Below, in pieces: positions 1 through 8,564 of a stretch of 13,807 nucleotides of DNA. This DNA is from Synura sp. LO234KE. Its lineage: Eukaryota > Sar > Synurophyceae > Synurales > Mallomonadaceae. The notes beneath the pieces were generated by a model, which was not told the origin of the DNA, did not search any database, and saw nothing but the letters and a program-made list of their open reading frames with translations. A program made the position numbers and the translations under genes. The DNA is taken from contig VKHC01000282.1 of assembly GCA_015143735.1 (NCBI GenBank), positions 1 to 13,807 of the forward strand, in the 5' to 3' direction. Every line of letters begins with the position of its first letter. Positions within the stretch are counted from its first letter, which is position 1.

Positions 1-139
1 GCCCTCAACTAGTACCTGGCTCGTTGGTCGAGTACCAATGATTCTTTGTGTTGTTTCGGAGTTTACTTATTTTTCTGATAGAATTTCTACCTCGGCTCAC
101 GTCACAAATGACTGGATTAAGATTATCGAGAAAGTTAAC
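1..139. other. 3' flank of the long minus-strand gene, no gene seen
   Basis: Short stretch beyond the stop codon of the long minus-strand frame. I see no coding, RNA or repeat signal. It should hold the 3' UTR and polyadenylation site of that gene, but I cannot identify a clear hexamer. Confidence 0.4.
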
Positions 140-3100
140 TTATTTGGAACTCTTAACGCGGTCATGTGACAACGCAGCAGAGGTCCATCTGTGCGGTGAA
201 GCGGGACCACCACTGACAGCCTGCTTCCCGTGGGTACGCTCTTGTGTCCGACGAATGGCTGCCTCTAGAGCCCCTTCAAATATAAACCTCTCTTTGCGAA
301 TCGCCGCAGTCAACATAGCACTCCCCCTTCTCGTCAGCGGGGGACGGGGAGATCGCGGATGAACGAACACCTCCGGGAGGCGCACACCTGGGACATCTTT
401 TGCATGCGTTCGAATCGCTCCCGAAACACCCAGTACTTTAGCCACAGTATCTTTGAAGAAAGCAGAGGACCCGCTACGGTGCATGCACTCTCCCGCAACT
501 TCACCATCTACATCTCGTGTTTCCGCCTCCCCCTCCGGTTGCGCAGCCGTCAAAAACACTGGTGCGCTCACCTGTCCACTTGTCGCTCGGATATCCGGGG
601 ATGCAACGCGCACTTCCTTCTTTTCGTTTGTGCCGATAGGGCTCATTAGTGCAGCTACAAGAGGGGCGCCACCCAGAGGATTGCGCGGACCACCCTCCGC
701 AGGCGACGGAACCCGCGGGACTCTCGTACCTTCGCTCTCCCCCTTCTGCTTAGCACGGTCCTCACGTCCCTGCACTCTTCCACCTCTGCCGCGGTACTTA
801 TCAAATAGTCCCAGAATCGCCAGTTTCGCAGGTTGTTGTTCCACTTCGCCCTCTTCCCTGTCATGTTCCGCTCCTCGATGAAGTTGTACCTCATCGGCAC
901 CAGGAGAAACATTCCTACTTTGAGGATTGCTACAATTCTGCGCTATTCGGGGCGGGGACGCGTGTGGTGACCGGGTCTTCGGTTGCGGGGAGTTGTCTCT
1001 AGATAGAGTGTCTTTCGGTGGGGACTCGTAACGGTGAACCTCTTGGTCTACCACTCGAGAAGGACTTGGGAATTCGACCAGTCTCCTAGGGATTGGAGAG
1101 GTATGAGGCCGTATTCCTCCGCATTCATAGTGTACAACCACTCTCCGAGGGGGTGACGGAGGAGGTGTAGTCTCCTTCTGTACGGGCTCCCGCTGTCGAA
1201 GTAACGGTCTCACATATCGAGGGGAAGACTTCTGAGCGACTTGTACGGGCCTAGAATAGCAGCTCAGGTCTGCCAGTTCCACACTATCCCGAAGACTGTA
1301 GTAGCCCAATGCTGCAGCGCTTGACATCAGCTCATCCGACATCTCAGTCGATTCCATTGTAGGACTGGGAGTGCGAAGGGGCAGTATAATGCGCAGTACG
1401 TTCGCGTGCCCCGTGCCCGAACCTGACTGACTTCGCTCGAGCCCGCTCTGCGAACCAACGCGCAGCAAGATCTCTGCTGTTGGTTGAGGATAAACCTCCG
1501 GACTTTCGTTAGGAGGGCGAGCTTCCCCTGCCCCAACGGCACCGCTAACTGCACCACCAACATTCCTACCTGTCGGAGGTAGCTTTGGAGTCACGCTTTC
1601 TCGGCCTCGCTCTGTCGCTCCGACGGCAGCGCCAGACACCGACACGCTCGCTTCCGCGAAATACTGTGAGATGGAGTCATAAGGGTCTGCAACTGTAGCC
1701 TTATTATCGGCGTTCACAAACAAAGAGCGGCGGTGTGCACTAGTGAACTGGTTGACGTGCGCGGGTCTTGGGCTGTCCGTGGAGAAGGCTGAGGTGGCCT
1801 CAACCGCGGGGGGCGCCTTCAAATCCATTCTCACCACGTGCCACGGATACTGTGGCTGCCCGCGCCGTCGCCGGTGATGTTTCTGTCCATTCGAAGAGCT
1901 TCTTCGTCCACGGCTAGACCCTCGACCGCTGGTATAACCACCCTCCGAGGAGTAAGAATTCTCAACACTCTCCTTTCTTCGAGTCGTCCCACTGGTTCTC
2001 TTCCTCCGGTGATGTCGACCAGGAGACCCCTCGTCCTTGTCTTCTACAGCCGCTAATGTAAGTTTCATACCAAACACTCGTCCGATCGTCGAGTCCAGTG
2101 AGCTGGCTAAGCTACTGTTGGATTTCCATCGAGTTACCTTGGGGTCTGCATCCGTCGATAATGAAACGGACAAGGACACCGACTCAGACTCGTCGTTTAC
2201 AGGTCGCGAGAGAGAAATAACGTTTTTTTGCGATGGCGAGAATTCTACTGGTGTGCCCAGATTGACAGGCGGGGAGGGGCGACGAGTCTTTGACATCTCC
2301 ACTGCTCTGCCCTGCCGGGTGAGTCTAGGCTTTGGCCAGTCATGCAAGTCTGAGCCTTCGCCGCTGTCACTCACTCCCTCCTCTCGCCCTTCACTGGACA
2401 TCCGTCGATGCCTACCACTCGCCTCAATCTGTCGAACTCGATCTGCAAAACTGATGCCTTCGACGACCACGCTTTTGCTGACTCCGCTCTCTGCTGAGGT
2501 GCTTTTCAGTGGACTCGGTTGGGGCACACTCATTGCAATTCGTTGTACTGCGGCTCTTCGACCAGCGGCATCACTCAACGTCCTAGGGGACCGGGGGGAG
2601 ACTGACCCTAGCCCACGCCCACCCACATGTAACCGCCCGCCATACTCATCTTCCTGTGTGAGAAACACCTCGCGCCCACCACCCGATTTACTTCGCACGC
2701 TCCTTCCCCCCGCGTCAGATATCGACAACTGCAAGTCGTTTGTACTCTCCGAATTGCCCCCTACCACCATCCCTACACTCTCGACATCGCCCGAGCTCAG
2801 AGACGGATGGTGCTTCCTCGCCGTGGGTATCAGTACCTCAGGACTTCGTCCTCGCGGGGAGGGCGAGCGAGAAGCCTCAAGAGCAGACGCGGGCCTGAGC
2901 TTCATTCGGGTCCGCCGCCTCCCGCTCTGACGACGCCCGCCGCCTCCACCCTTCACCACCGAATCATCTCCGTCGCCATCTCCCTCCCCCTTGCCCTCGG
3001 CCACGTCAGCCAGGCCTCGTCCAAGTTGCTGTGAACTAGGTTGTGTACTAGGCCGTCTCGGAGACACGAACTTCGCCTTGTGTCGTTTAGACTTATGCCG

Positions 3101-4123
3101 AACACCCTTGGCGCCAGAACCACTGCCCGCCGATCCCCCGTCCGCACTGCCCTGACCCAGAGTGCCGATCGAACCTTCCTCAGCCTCAGATTCCGGTAAG
3201 CCTTGAAGCGGTTTACCAGGAGAACGATTCGGGCTCTCATCGCCACTGTACTGCTCCCAATCTGATCCCGAAGTGCCCAACGAGGACGATGCAGTACTGC
3301 GGTCAGCAGATAGTCCGGACAATGTAGAGCCCTTCCGATGACGAGACCATCGCACCCCGCGGCGCTTAGCACGCTTCTTGTCCTTACGCCGCTTCTGTTT
3401 AGAGGGCGATGAAGCGATGCCATGTTTGCCTGCAACCGACGCCTTGCGACGAGAACGGCGACCGGAGGGCTGTAACGGCGGAAACATCGCTGAGTTCTTG
3501 GCGAACGGCGTGCCCTCTCTCTGCGAGTCGCTGTCATCAGAGGTCTCTTGGTCCTCACTGGTGTCCGTGTCACTACAGCTCAACCCTCTCAATCCACTCC
3601 CCCAATACTCCTTCAAGTTCAACATCAACTGTTCTTGTCGCGCACCTTTCCGTAACGGTCGGTCATTTACGATCGTATCCTCTAGAGCCGCAAAGGAATA
3701 AGCGGCGGTAACCGACTCACATTCAGAGCGGGAGGAGTCCTCATCCGAGGCCAAACGAGGGATCATTTTGCTCTTCACGCTCGACAGCGATCCCGCCACC
3801 GACTCCCCCCCTCCCTCATCACTGCCGTAGCCATCGCCTATACCCGCCCCTTCCCCCACATCGCCTCCCTCGCTCGTCCCCGCTCCTGCATTAGGAACAA
3901 TGATGTCATCCTTCCTCCGTACAGATAAGCCGACAAGCTTCCGAGTTAATATCGCAGGGTGTGTGCCCCCCAATCGCGCCACGCTCTCTACAGCTCGCAA
4001 TATCTTTTCATAATCCGCGCTGATCATATCTCTTTGTCGGCCCTCTGCCTCGCGCTTTCGCCGGCCACGTCGTTCGGCAGAAAATTTAGGAACCAAGACG
4101 TCGCCGATGCCTCGGAGAATCAT
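140..4123 (-). CDS. large disordered Ser/Arg/Gly/Pro-rich basic protein, about 1,327 aa
   Basis: An uninterrupted frame of about 1,327 codons ends in TAA at 140-142. The first in-frame ATG is at 4123-4121; the frame stays open upstream to a TAA at 4195-4193, with no other ATG. I do not recognise the family. What is visible: an N-terminal block (about residues 30-80) with a plausible helix (SADYEKILRAVESVARLGG); Gly/Asp/Glu/Ser-rich acidic stretches up to about residue 210; a dense Lys/Arg cluster at about 220-265 (KRRKDKKRAKRRGVRW) that looks like a nuclear localisation signal; another basic His/Arg cluster mid-protein (HHRRKR, KHHRRRRGQ); and many Ser-Pro/Thr-Pro sites, densest in the C-terminal third (RTPSP, PPPSPPRR, RSPHASPP). 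A less biased C-terminal tail includes FFKDTVAKVLGV and RKERFIFEGALEAAIRR. No membrane segment or enzyme motif is seen. It is probably a nuclear or cytoskeletal disordered protein regulated by proline-directed phosphorylation; that is inference. An upstream coding exon is possible. Confidence 0.72.
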   Translation of the reverse strand: MILRGIGDVLVPKFSAERRGRRKREAEGRQRDMISADYEKILRAVESVARLGGTHPAILTRKLVGLSVRRKDDIIVPNAGAGTSEGGDVGEGAGIGDGYGSDEGGGESVAGSLSSVKSKMIPRLASDEDSSRSECESVTAAYSFAALEDTIVNDRPLRKGARQEQLMLNLKEYWGSGLRGLSCSDTDTSEDQETSDDSDSQREGTPFAKNSAMFPPLQPSGRRSRRKASVAGKHGIASSPSKQKRRKDKKRAKRRGVRWSRHRKGSTLSGLSADRSTASSSLGTSGSDWEQYSGDESPNRSPGKPLQGLPESEAEEGSIGTLGQGSADGGSAGSGSGAKGVRHKSKRHKAKFVSPRRPSTQPSSQQLGRGLADVAEGKGEGDGDGDDSVVKGGGGGRRQSGRRRTRMKLRPASALEASRSPSPRGRSPEVLIPTARKHHPSLSSGDVESVGMVVGGNSESTNDLQLSISDAGGRSVRSKSGGGREVFLTQEDEYGGRLHVGGRGLGSVSPRSPRTLSDAAGRRAAVQRIAMSVPQPSPLKSTSAESGVSKSVVVEGISFADRVRQIEASGRHRRMSSEGREEGVSDSGEGSDLHDWPKPRLTRQGRAVEMSKTRRPSPPVNLGTPVEFSPSQKNVISLSRPVNDESESVSLSVSLSTDADPKVTRWKSNSSLASSLDSTIGRVFGMKLTLAAVEDKDEGSPGRHHRRKRTSGTTRRKESVENSYSSEGGYTSGRGSSRGRRSSSNGQKHHRRRRGQPQYPWHVVRMDLKAPPAVEATSAFSTDSPRPAHVNQFTSAHRRSLFVNADNKATVADPYDSISQYFAEASVSVSGAAVGATERGRESVTPKLPPTGRNVGGAVSGAVGAGEARPPNESPEVYPQPTAEILLRVGSQSGLERSQSGSGTGHANVLRIILPLRTPSPTMESTEMSDELMSSAAALGYYSLRDSVELADLSCYSRPVQVAQKSSPRYVRPLLRQREPVQKETTPPPSPPRRVVVHYECGGIRPHTSPIPRRLVEFPSPSRVVDQEVHRYESPPKDTLSRDNSPQPKTRSPHASPPRIAQNCSNPQSRNVSPGADEVQLHRGAEHDREEGEVEQQPAKLAILGLFDKYRGRGGRVQGREDRAKQKGESEGTRVPRVPSPAEGGPRNPLGGAPLVAALMSPIGTNEKKEVRVASPDIRATSGQVSAPVFLTAAQPEGEAETRDVDGEVAGECMHRSGSSAFFKDTVAKVLGVSGAIRTHAKDVPGVRLPEVFVHPRSPRPPLTRRGSAMLTAAIRKERFIFEGALEAAIRRTQERTHGKQAVSGGPASPHRWTSAALSHDRVKSSK

Positions 4124-4397
4124 CCGACCAGTTCTACATGTAACCAATCGATGTGGGAGAATGGAAGTCGCGAAGTTGACGGTCAGAAAATATTACAATC
4201 GAATGGATATCACAGTGAATATCACAGTATCAGAATGAGTTCTTCGATTATCCGAGCTCGCGGGAAGTGGGAATCCATGGCCGTATGATCATACAGGAGT
4301 CGATTAGAAGTAGAGTTAATAATATTTGTGGAGGATAGTGTAAAGCATATTCAATAGGAGAGCAAATAGAGTGGATGGACAGAATGAGAATTGAGAT
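4124..4397. promoter_or_regulatory. intergenic region between CCP-like gene and long disordered-protein gene
   Basis: Both flanking genes run on the minus strand, so this roughly 270 bp must hold the 3' UTR of the CCP-like gene and the promoter or 5' leader of the disordered-protein gene. It is AT-rich next to its GC-rich neighbours and contains a small near-tandem repeat (ATATCACAGT twice, around 4207-4230). On the minus strand, TTTTCTGAC followed by pyrimidines and TGTAG near 4190-4133 resembles a branch point plus 3' splice site, so an upstream exon could be spliced in here. Confidence 0.35.
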
Positions 4398-7239
4398 TTA
4401 ATTCAAACTCTTAAATGAAAGGGAGGTACAGTGAGTGGGGGTGAGAGATGATGGGATCGCGCACCGCATGTACTCCAGCGCTTCACAATGCATCCTCCCG
4501 AAGCGATCGCTATCCAGGACTTCTCCTAACTCCACACAGTAGGACAGCGAGGCTCCCAGAAACCGACAAGCGAACACAAAGGAGTAACCGTCCATGATCC
4601 TCCTCCGCTCCTCCCGCCCGTAGTTCTCGTCGTTGCCACCGCTCGACCCGACTCCGTGACCGAGTCTTGCGAAACGACACTTATGTATATCCAGAGTACG
4701 TGTGCGGTCCCACAGACATACCCCGAGAAAAAAGGGTTCAGCTCGGATCGCATCGGGAGTGTCGGGCACGGCGATGGCCGCGGGTGGGATCAGATAGGCG
4801 GGGGACTTGTCCACCGGGGTGATGACCCTACGACCGCCTACGACAGATTGTTTGCGTATTCGATCTGCTGGAGACACGTTCCCCGGACTGGAAAGAAACT
4901 GGGTCGGAGTTAACCGGCTGACCACGTTGGGTAACGCGGCGTTGGGGTCTCTCCTCCACCCATATAGCCGGGACCGTAGGCGCATAGAGGATCCCCGCAA
5001 TTCCATGAACACGGCCAGTCTGCCCTGCCCACCAAGAGCACGAAGCAGCTTCCTCAACTCCCAGAGAGCTGGATGCGAATCCACTCGCAAATCCCCCCAA
5101 CTCTTGGTACAGTCCCCTCCCGTAGGATCCAGTCTGGAGTGACCAAGAATCACGCCGTCCGGAATGGGCATCGGGAGGAAGACGAAGACCAGTTCTTTGC
5201 GTAACGCTGCGGCCCTTTCACTTGAGCCCAAGAGGAAGTCCATCATTGCCTGACATGTCCAAGAAGCGGCGGCGTCTCCCGGGCGACAACGTGCGAGGAT
5301 GACTACCACCTGTGGAGAACGACGACGGCGGCGGCTGTGATTGGAGAAGGGAACCGAATGGTAGGGACGAGGAATTAGCAGAAAAGTGAGGACTCATATG
5401 ACCTTTCGTAACAATCTCCTTCCTCGATAACATAACAACGCATAATGTATAACATTCACGTTTCAAGTTCGAGTCCGACTGGGATACGGATAAGGGAAAT
5501 ATTTCACATTAATCGGCAGAGTGGACAGAGTAATACAATCTCAGGATAAGACCGTTACACAATTTCACCCTCTACTTCCGACAATTTTCACCTTCTTCGC
5601 CACCATTTGCCTGGCAGAGGGATTTTGCGCCGCATTATCGCCGGCAACAGGAGTGGTGACCGGGACTCCGTTGTGACTATGTCCTCCGTGTCCTGCCCCC
5701 GCCCCGCCGGACGGACCACCCGCCCCAGCAGCAGCGTTCTGCAGGCTCACTTGGATCTTCAACAGAAAGGCCGGCGCGTCCTTCTCTGCAGCAGCTGACA
5801 CCGGATTCGGAAATCCCGCCGCGGGGTAGGCGGTACTGGCGGCCGGTACGTCCTCTGTCCCCCGTGGCGACAACCCTCCCGCTGCCCCGAACCCCACCGT
5901 GCCCACCGGGGGAGCAGATGCCCTGTCCTCCCCTCTCGGCTCATCCCGCGGGCTGTGCGAATCTGTGCCCGACCCAGATCCGGGTGCAACCAAGTGCTCC
6001 TTGCAGCCCTCAGTGATTGTAATTAGTTCCACCCGATTGGAATTCGCCGTACGACAGAGTTCCTTCACATGAACGTGCTGGCTTTTCCGAGGGTCCGAGA
6101 GATAGCCCTGGACACACATCTGTCCCTGGGAGTAGGTATAGGGCTGGGAGTAGGCTATGTACACGATGTCCATGTGGTGGGTGAATTGTAGGCTGAAGGA
6201 ATAGGTGTAGTTCATTCCTCGCGGACCAATGGGCGGAAGCGCACTTCCGGGGGAGCCGGGTGACCGCTCGTACATGGTGGGAGAGATATTGAACCTCGTG
6301 TCTCGGCCCCCGTACGGGTTGTTGGAGCTCGCCTGGACTGTTATATCGTATCCGGCTCTCATCCAGCCGAGCCCTGACTGGGCGTGTTCCTTCGTACTAG
6401 TAGGCAAGGATACGATGCGCGACAAAAAATGCAAGGAAAGTCCACAAGTAAGAAAATAAGAATTTCAACTTTAATTTTGATTACCTGAATATAATAGGTG
6501 AGATAGCGTAACCGGAAGATGCTGCTAAATTATTATAATTCCTTATGTTGAATCGATATTCGCGACCTTTCAAGCACCCTTTAACCCTGAAGAAATACCA
6601 GAATTCTCCTCCTGCAGAGCCAGTATCTTTACGGAGATGTAAATCATATTCCTGTTCTCCGGTCGGGCGCGTGATCATTTCAGCTCGAGACAAGTTGCCA
6701 CACTCAAAATTAGCCTCAAACTGAAGTCGACCAAGTGCGATACTTGGACTTATACTAGGGAAAACAACCTCTCTAGTGATTGTATCACAAGGTTCCCGTA
6801 ATAAATCAATTTTTTTAATCCCTTGAATTGGTCTACATTCTTCGGGCAACCGTAAAGGTTGAATTACTTCCATATAATTGTTTTTCGGAAGCTCTATGTA
6901 ATATTCTACAGTATACCCATTCACTTCAAATTTAGAAAGCGATATAAGTGACCCAAATGGTTGCTTATTAGCAGAGCCCGCCAAGATCTTTTTCTTTTTT
7001 CGCTTTAAAATATACATCAGCGAAATATTATCATACTTTTGAGTTGACGGGAAATGCTCGGATACGTCTACTGGAACATACTCTTTCCTTTCATATCTAT
7101 AAATATTCGCAACATCGGATATTGAGCCAATCTCTGGCATCAGTTCATTCTTGGTAGCAGAAAATCGATCTGATCCCTCCATATTAATTACTGAATTGAC
7201 TGAGCGTACGCAGTAACGGCTGCGCAGACTTAAAAACAT
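4398..7239 (-). CDS. cytosolic carboxypeptidase (CCP/AGBL, M14D) homologue, predicted catalytically inactive, three exons, 823 aa
   Basis: Exons 7239-6485, 6396-5592 and 5309-4398 join in frame (2,472 nt, stop TAA). CCPs remove glutamates from tubulin and other proteins. Residues about 172-340 match the CCP-specific N-domain: LQFEANFECGNL, EYDLHLR, FWYFFRV, YRFNI, GWMRAGYDI, AYSQPYTY, then CRT and LITIT (366-380). A Gly/Ala/Pro/Ser-rich linker of about 140 residues follows. The carboxypeptidase domain starts at 521 (VVVILAR) and keeps IPDGV (569-573), HPALWELRKLL, the YG after the DLHGH site and a C-terminal GRMHCEALEYM. The catalytic set is gone: HPGE reads RPGD (R529, D532), DLNRxW reads DCTKSW, DLHGHS reads ELRGSS (R625), and the catalytic-Glu segment reads SFVFACRFLG with no Glu. 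The homology call is firm; inactivity is inferred from missing ligands. Start: ATG 7239 is the first after an upstream in-frame stop; ATG 7182 is an alternative (804 aa). KRKKKK near residue 80 is a possible nuclear localisation signal. It lies head-to-head with the Frizzled-domain gene. Confidence 0.85.
5310..5591 (-). other. intron 2 of the CCP-like gene (282 nt, phase 0)
   Basis: Minus-strand donor is AAGAAG|GTGAAA and acceptor is CTCCACAG|GTGGTAGTC. Joining here gives KK-VVVILAR, which restores the strand leading into the family's first metal-binding motif. Without splicing the frame stops at the TGA eight codons past the donor. Confidence 0.8.
6397..6484 (-). other. intron 1 of the CCP-like gene (88 nt, phase 2)
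   Basis: Minus-strand donor is TTCAG|GTAATC and acceptor is CCTACTAG|TACGAAG. The split codon AG/T gives Ser252 and the junction IIF-S-TKEH, matching the usual CCP order in which a short hydrophobic strand ending in Tyr/Phe-Ser is followed by KE and then GW.R.G. The intron is T-rich on the coding strand. Confidence 0.82.
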
Positions 7240-7254
7240 TTTTAACACGTTGAG
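7240..7254. promoter_or_regulatory. minimal gap between head-to-head start codons
   Basis: Only 15 bp separate the first usable ATG of the CCP-like gene (7239, minus) from that of the Frizzled-domain gene (7255, plus). Each ATG is the first after an in-frame stop on its own strand. Any promoter and 5' UTR of one gene must overlap the coding part of the other, unless the real minus-strand start is ATG 7182 or upstream leader exons exist. Confidence 0.4.
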
Positions 7255-8100
7255 ATGATTTTTTTGCACATAAAATTAATTTTTTGGGTTAGTGCTGCTA
7301 AATATTTGCGATACTCAATGGCCTGTAGAATCTGGGGCGCGGATGTTGGCACGTGCAGCAATCAGCCATTAGACCCCAAGTGGAAACAGACCAACATGCC
7401 ATTTTGCTACGACATCATAAAATATCCCACTTGCTTACCAGTTTTTCTGGTAAGGGGAGTTTAATTAAATTTTTTCTGTACTTGTGTAGTTGACTTAAGT
7501 TGATTCTAGCCAATAAATCCGTCGAGAGAATATCCGGAGGGGAGGTGGCAAAACTATACAACTTTGACAAAGGACAATTGGATTAGGGAGAGCTTTCAGC
7601 GACATGTAGCTCAAAGAATATCTGTGGAGCAAAATGCTACTCTTCAGAACTCCGGCATTAACGAATATGGAGACAGGGGACAAGTTATTACGAGGTTCGC
7701 TCACAATTCAGATTGCTCCAACGCTTACAGAAACTTGTTTTGTTACCTGAATTTCCCGCGATGCGATCCAACAACAGATGAAACATTGCCAACTTGCACA
7801 AGCGCTTGCGTTAACTTTTTCAAAGCTTGTCGATACTCAACAGATTTATGGAGATGTGGTCCAACTAAATATTTCAATGGATACTCTCCAGAGAAGCCCA
7901 GCGGTAATAACACTTATTTACGAGATTTCTTCCCGGGCCAGCCTTTTTTCAGAAACAAATTTGACAAGCTGAAGAACTTGGAACCAATATGCACTCCCAG
8001 CATCGCTGGGTCCGCTGTACCTAATATATCGTCGATGAGATTCGGAATACTTCTATTTACTTTGATCACTACGGTATTCATTAGCTTCTACAATATATAA
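7255..8100 (+). CDS. secreted, probably GPI-anchored protein with Frizzled-type cysteine-rich domain, two exons, 261 aa
   Basis: Exons 7255-7449 and 7510-8100 join in phase 0 and end in TAA. Residues 1-15 form a hydrophobic signal peptide (IKLIFWVSAA). Cysteines at 34, 51, 134, 143, 150, 161, 165, 172 and 181 follow the Frizzled CRD plan. MPFCYDI matches the PxCxDIxY region, and the second half has spacing C-x8-C-x6-C-x10-C-x3-C-x6-C (CSNAYRNLFCYLNFPRC, then PTCTSACVNFFKAC). C60 and C226 are extra. There are four N-glycosylation sequons (NYT, NAT, NNT, NIS). A Ser/Ala/Gly stretch (SIAGSAVPNISS) precedes a C-terminal hydrophobic tail (FGILLFTLITTVFISF), as in a GPI signal; no seven-helix region follows. 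It should sit on the outer membrane face or in the wall and bind a ligand or lipid, but no partner can be named. The CRD call is strong and the GPI anchor is an inference. It is AT-rich, unlike the GC-rich genes to its left. Confidence 0.8.
7450..7509 (+). other. intron of the Frizzled-domain gene (60 nt, phase 0)
   Basis: Donor is TTTCTG|GTAAGG and acceptor is TTGATTCTAG|CCAATA. TTGACTTAAG about 10-20 nt upstream of the acceptor is a plausible branch site. Earlier AG dinucleotides at 7489 and 7499 would not keep the second exon in frame. Splicing joins FL to PINPSREYPEG and unites the first cysteines with the rest of the domain. Confidence 0.75.
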
Positions 8101-8541
8101 ATATTTCATTAGGTATCGAATGTGTTCTCGCTTTTAGTTTCTTACAACTTTCAACAACAAGATCGATCGATAAAGAATTTTTATGTTATCTGTTTCTGTG
8201 ATAAATTTCATCCATGTTTATAATTAAATGTCAACATAATCCATCTGGTATCGAAACCAAACACCATTCAACTGGTCTTTTGTTTGGAAAATGAAACCCG
8301 TCATCTAAGGGGTGCCGATTTGTCGTAAAAGAGGAACGAAATGCAAGAGAGGAGCAGCTATATCATGAACACCAGTAGGCCGCATGCATCGAGGAAAAGC
8401 GTATTACTCCAAAGACTTCCCGAAATCATTCATCTTAATTATTTTAGGTAGACTAATGGTTGGATACCTAAGAAGGGTGTCTAATAATATCAATTACAAT
8501 GCCGTTGGCAATCAACCCGCCATCGTGACCGCGGCCGAGTG
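8101..8541. other. AT-rich 3' flank of the Frizzled-domain gene, no gene seen
   Basis: AT-rich sequence with several GATAAA variants (about 8170 and 8200) that could serve as polyadenylation signals for the upstream gene. I see no conserved protein, RNA or repeat in it. One short 64-codon frame at 8384-8578 has no recognisable content. Confidence 0.4.
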
Positions 8542-8564
8542 GGGGGAGGGAGGCGACCTCCCCC
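8542..8564. repeat. GC-rich perfect hairpin
   Basis: GGGGGAGG (8542-8549) is perfectly complementary to CCTCCCCC (8557-8564) across a 7-nt loop. It sits in a short GC-rich island (about 8528-8600) within otherwise AT-rich DNA. Function is unknown; it could be a transcription stop or structural element, or the edge of an inserted GC-rich fragment. Confidence 0.5.

Noticed and set aside
2037-2930. 297-codon plus-strand open frame inside the long minus-strand gene
   Set aside because: It lies antisense to a GC-rich 1,327-codon frame, has biased Ser/Pro/Arg composition and no recognisable domain; it is a shadow of the coding strand.
2953-3573. 206-codon minus-strand frame overlapping the long gene in another phase
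   Set aside because: Arg-rich alternate-phase reading of the same GC-rich DNA; no start context or family resemblance.
5459-5485. GTTCGAGTCC, resembling a tRNA B box
   Set aside because: Flanking bases do not form a T-stem and no A box or acceptor stem fits; it also lies in intron 2 of the CCP-like gene.
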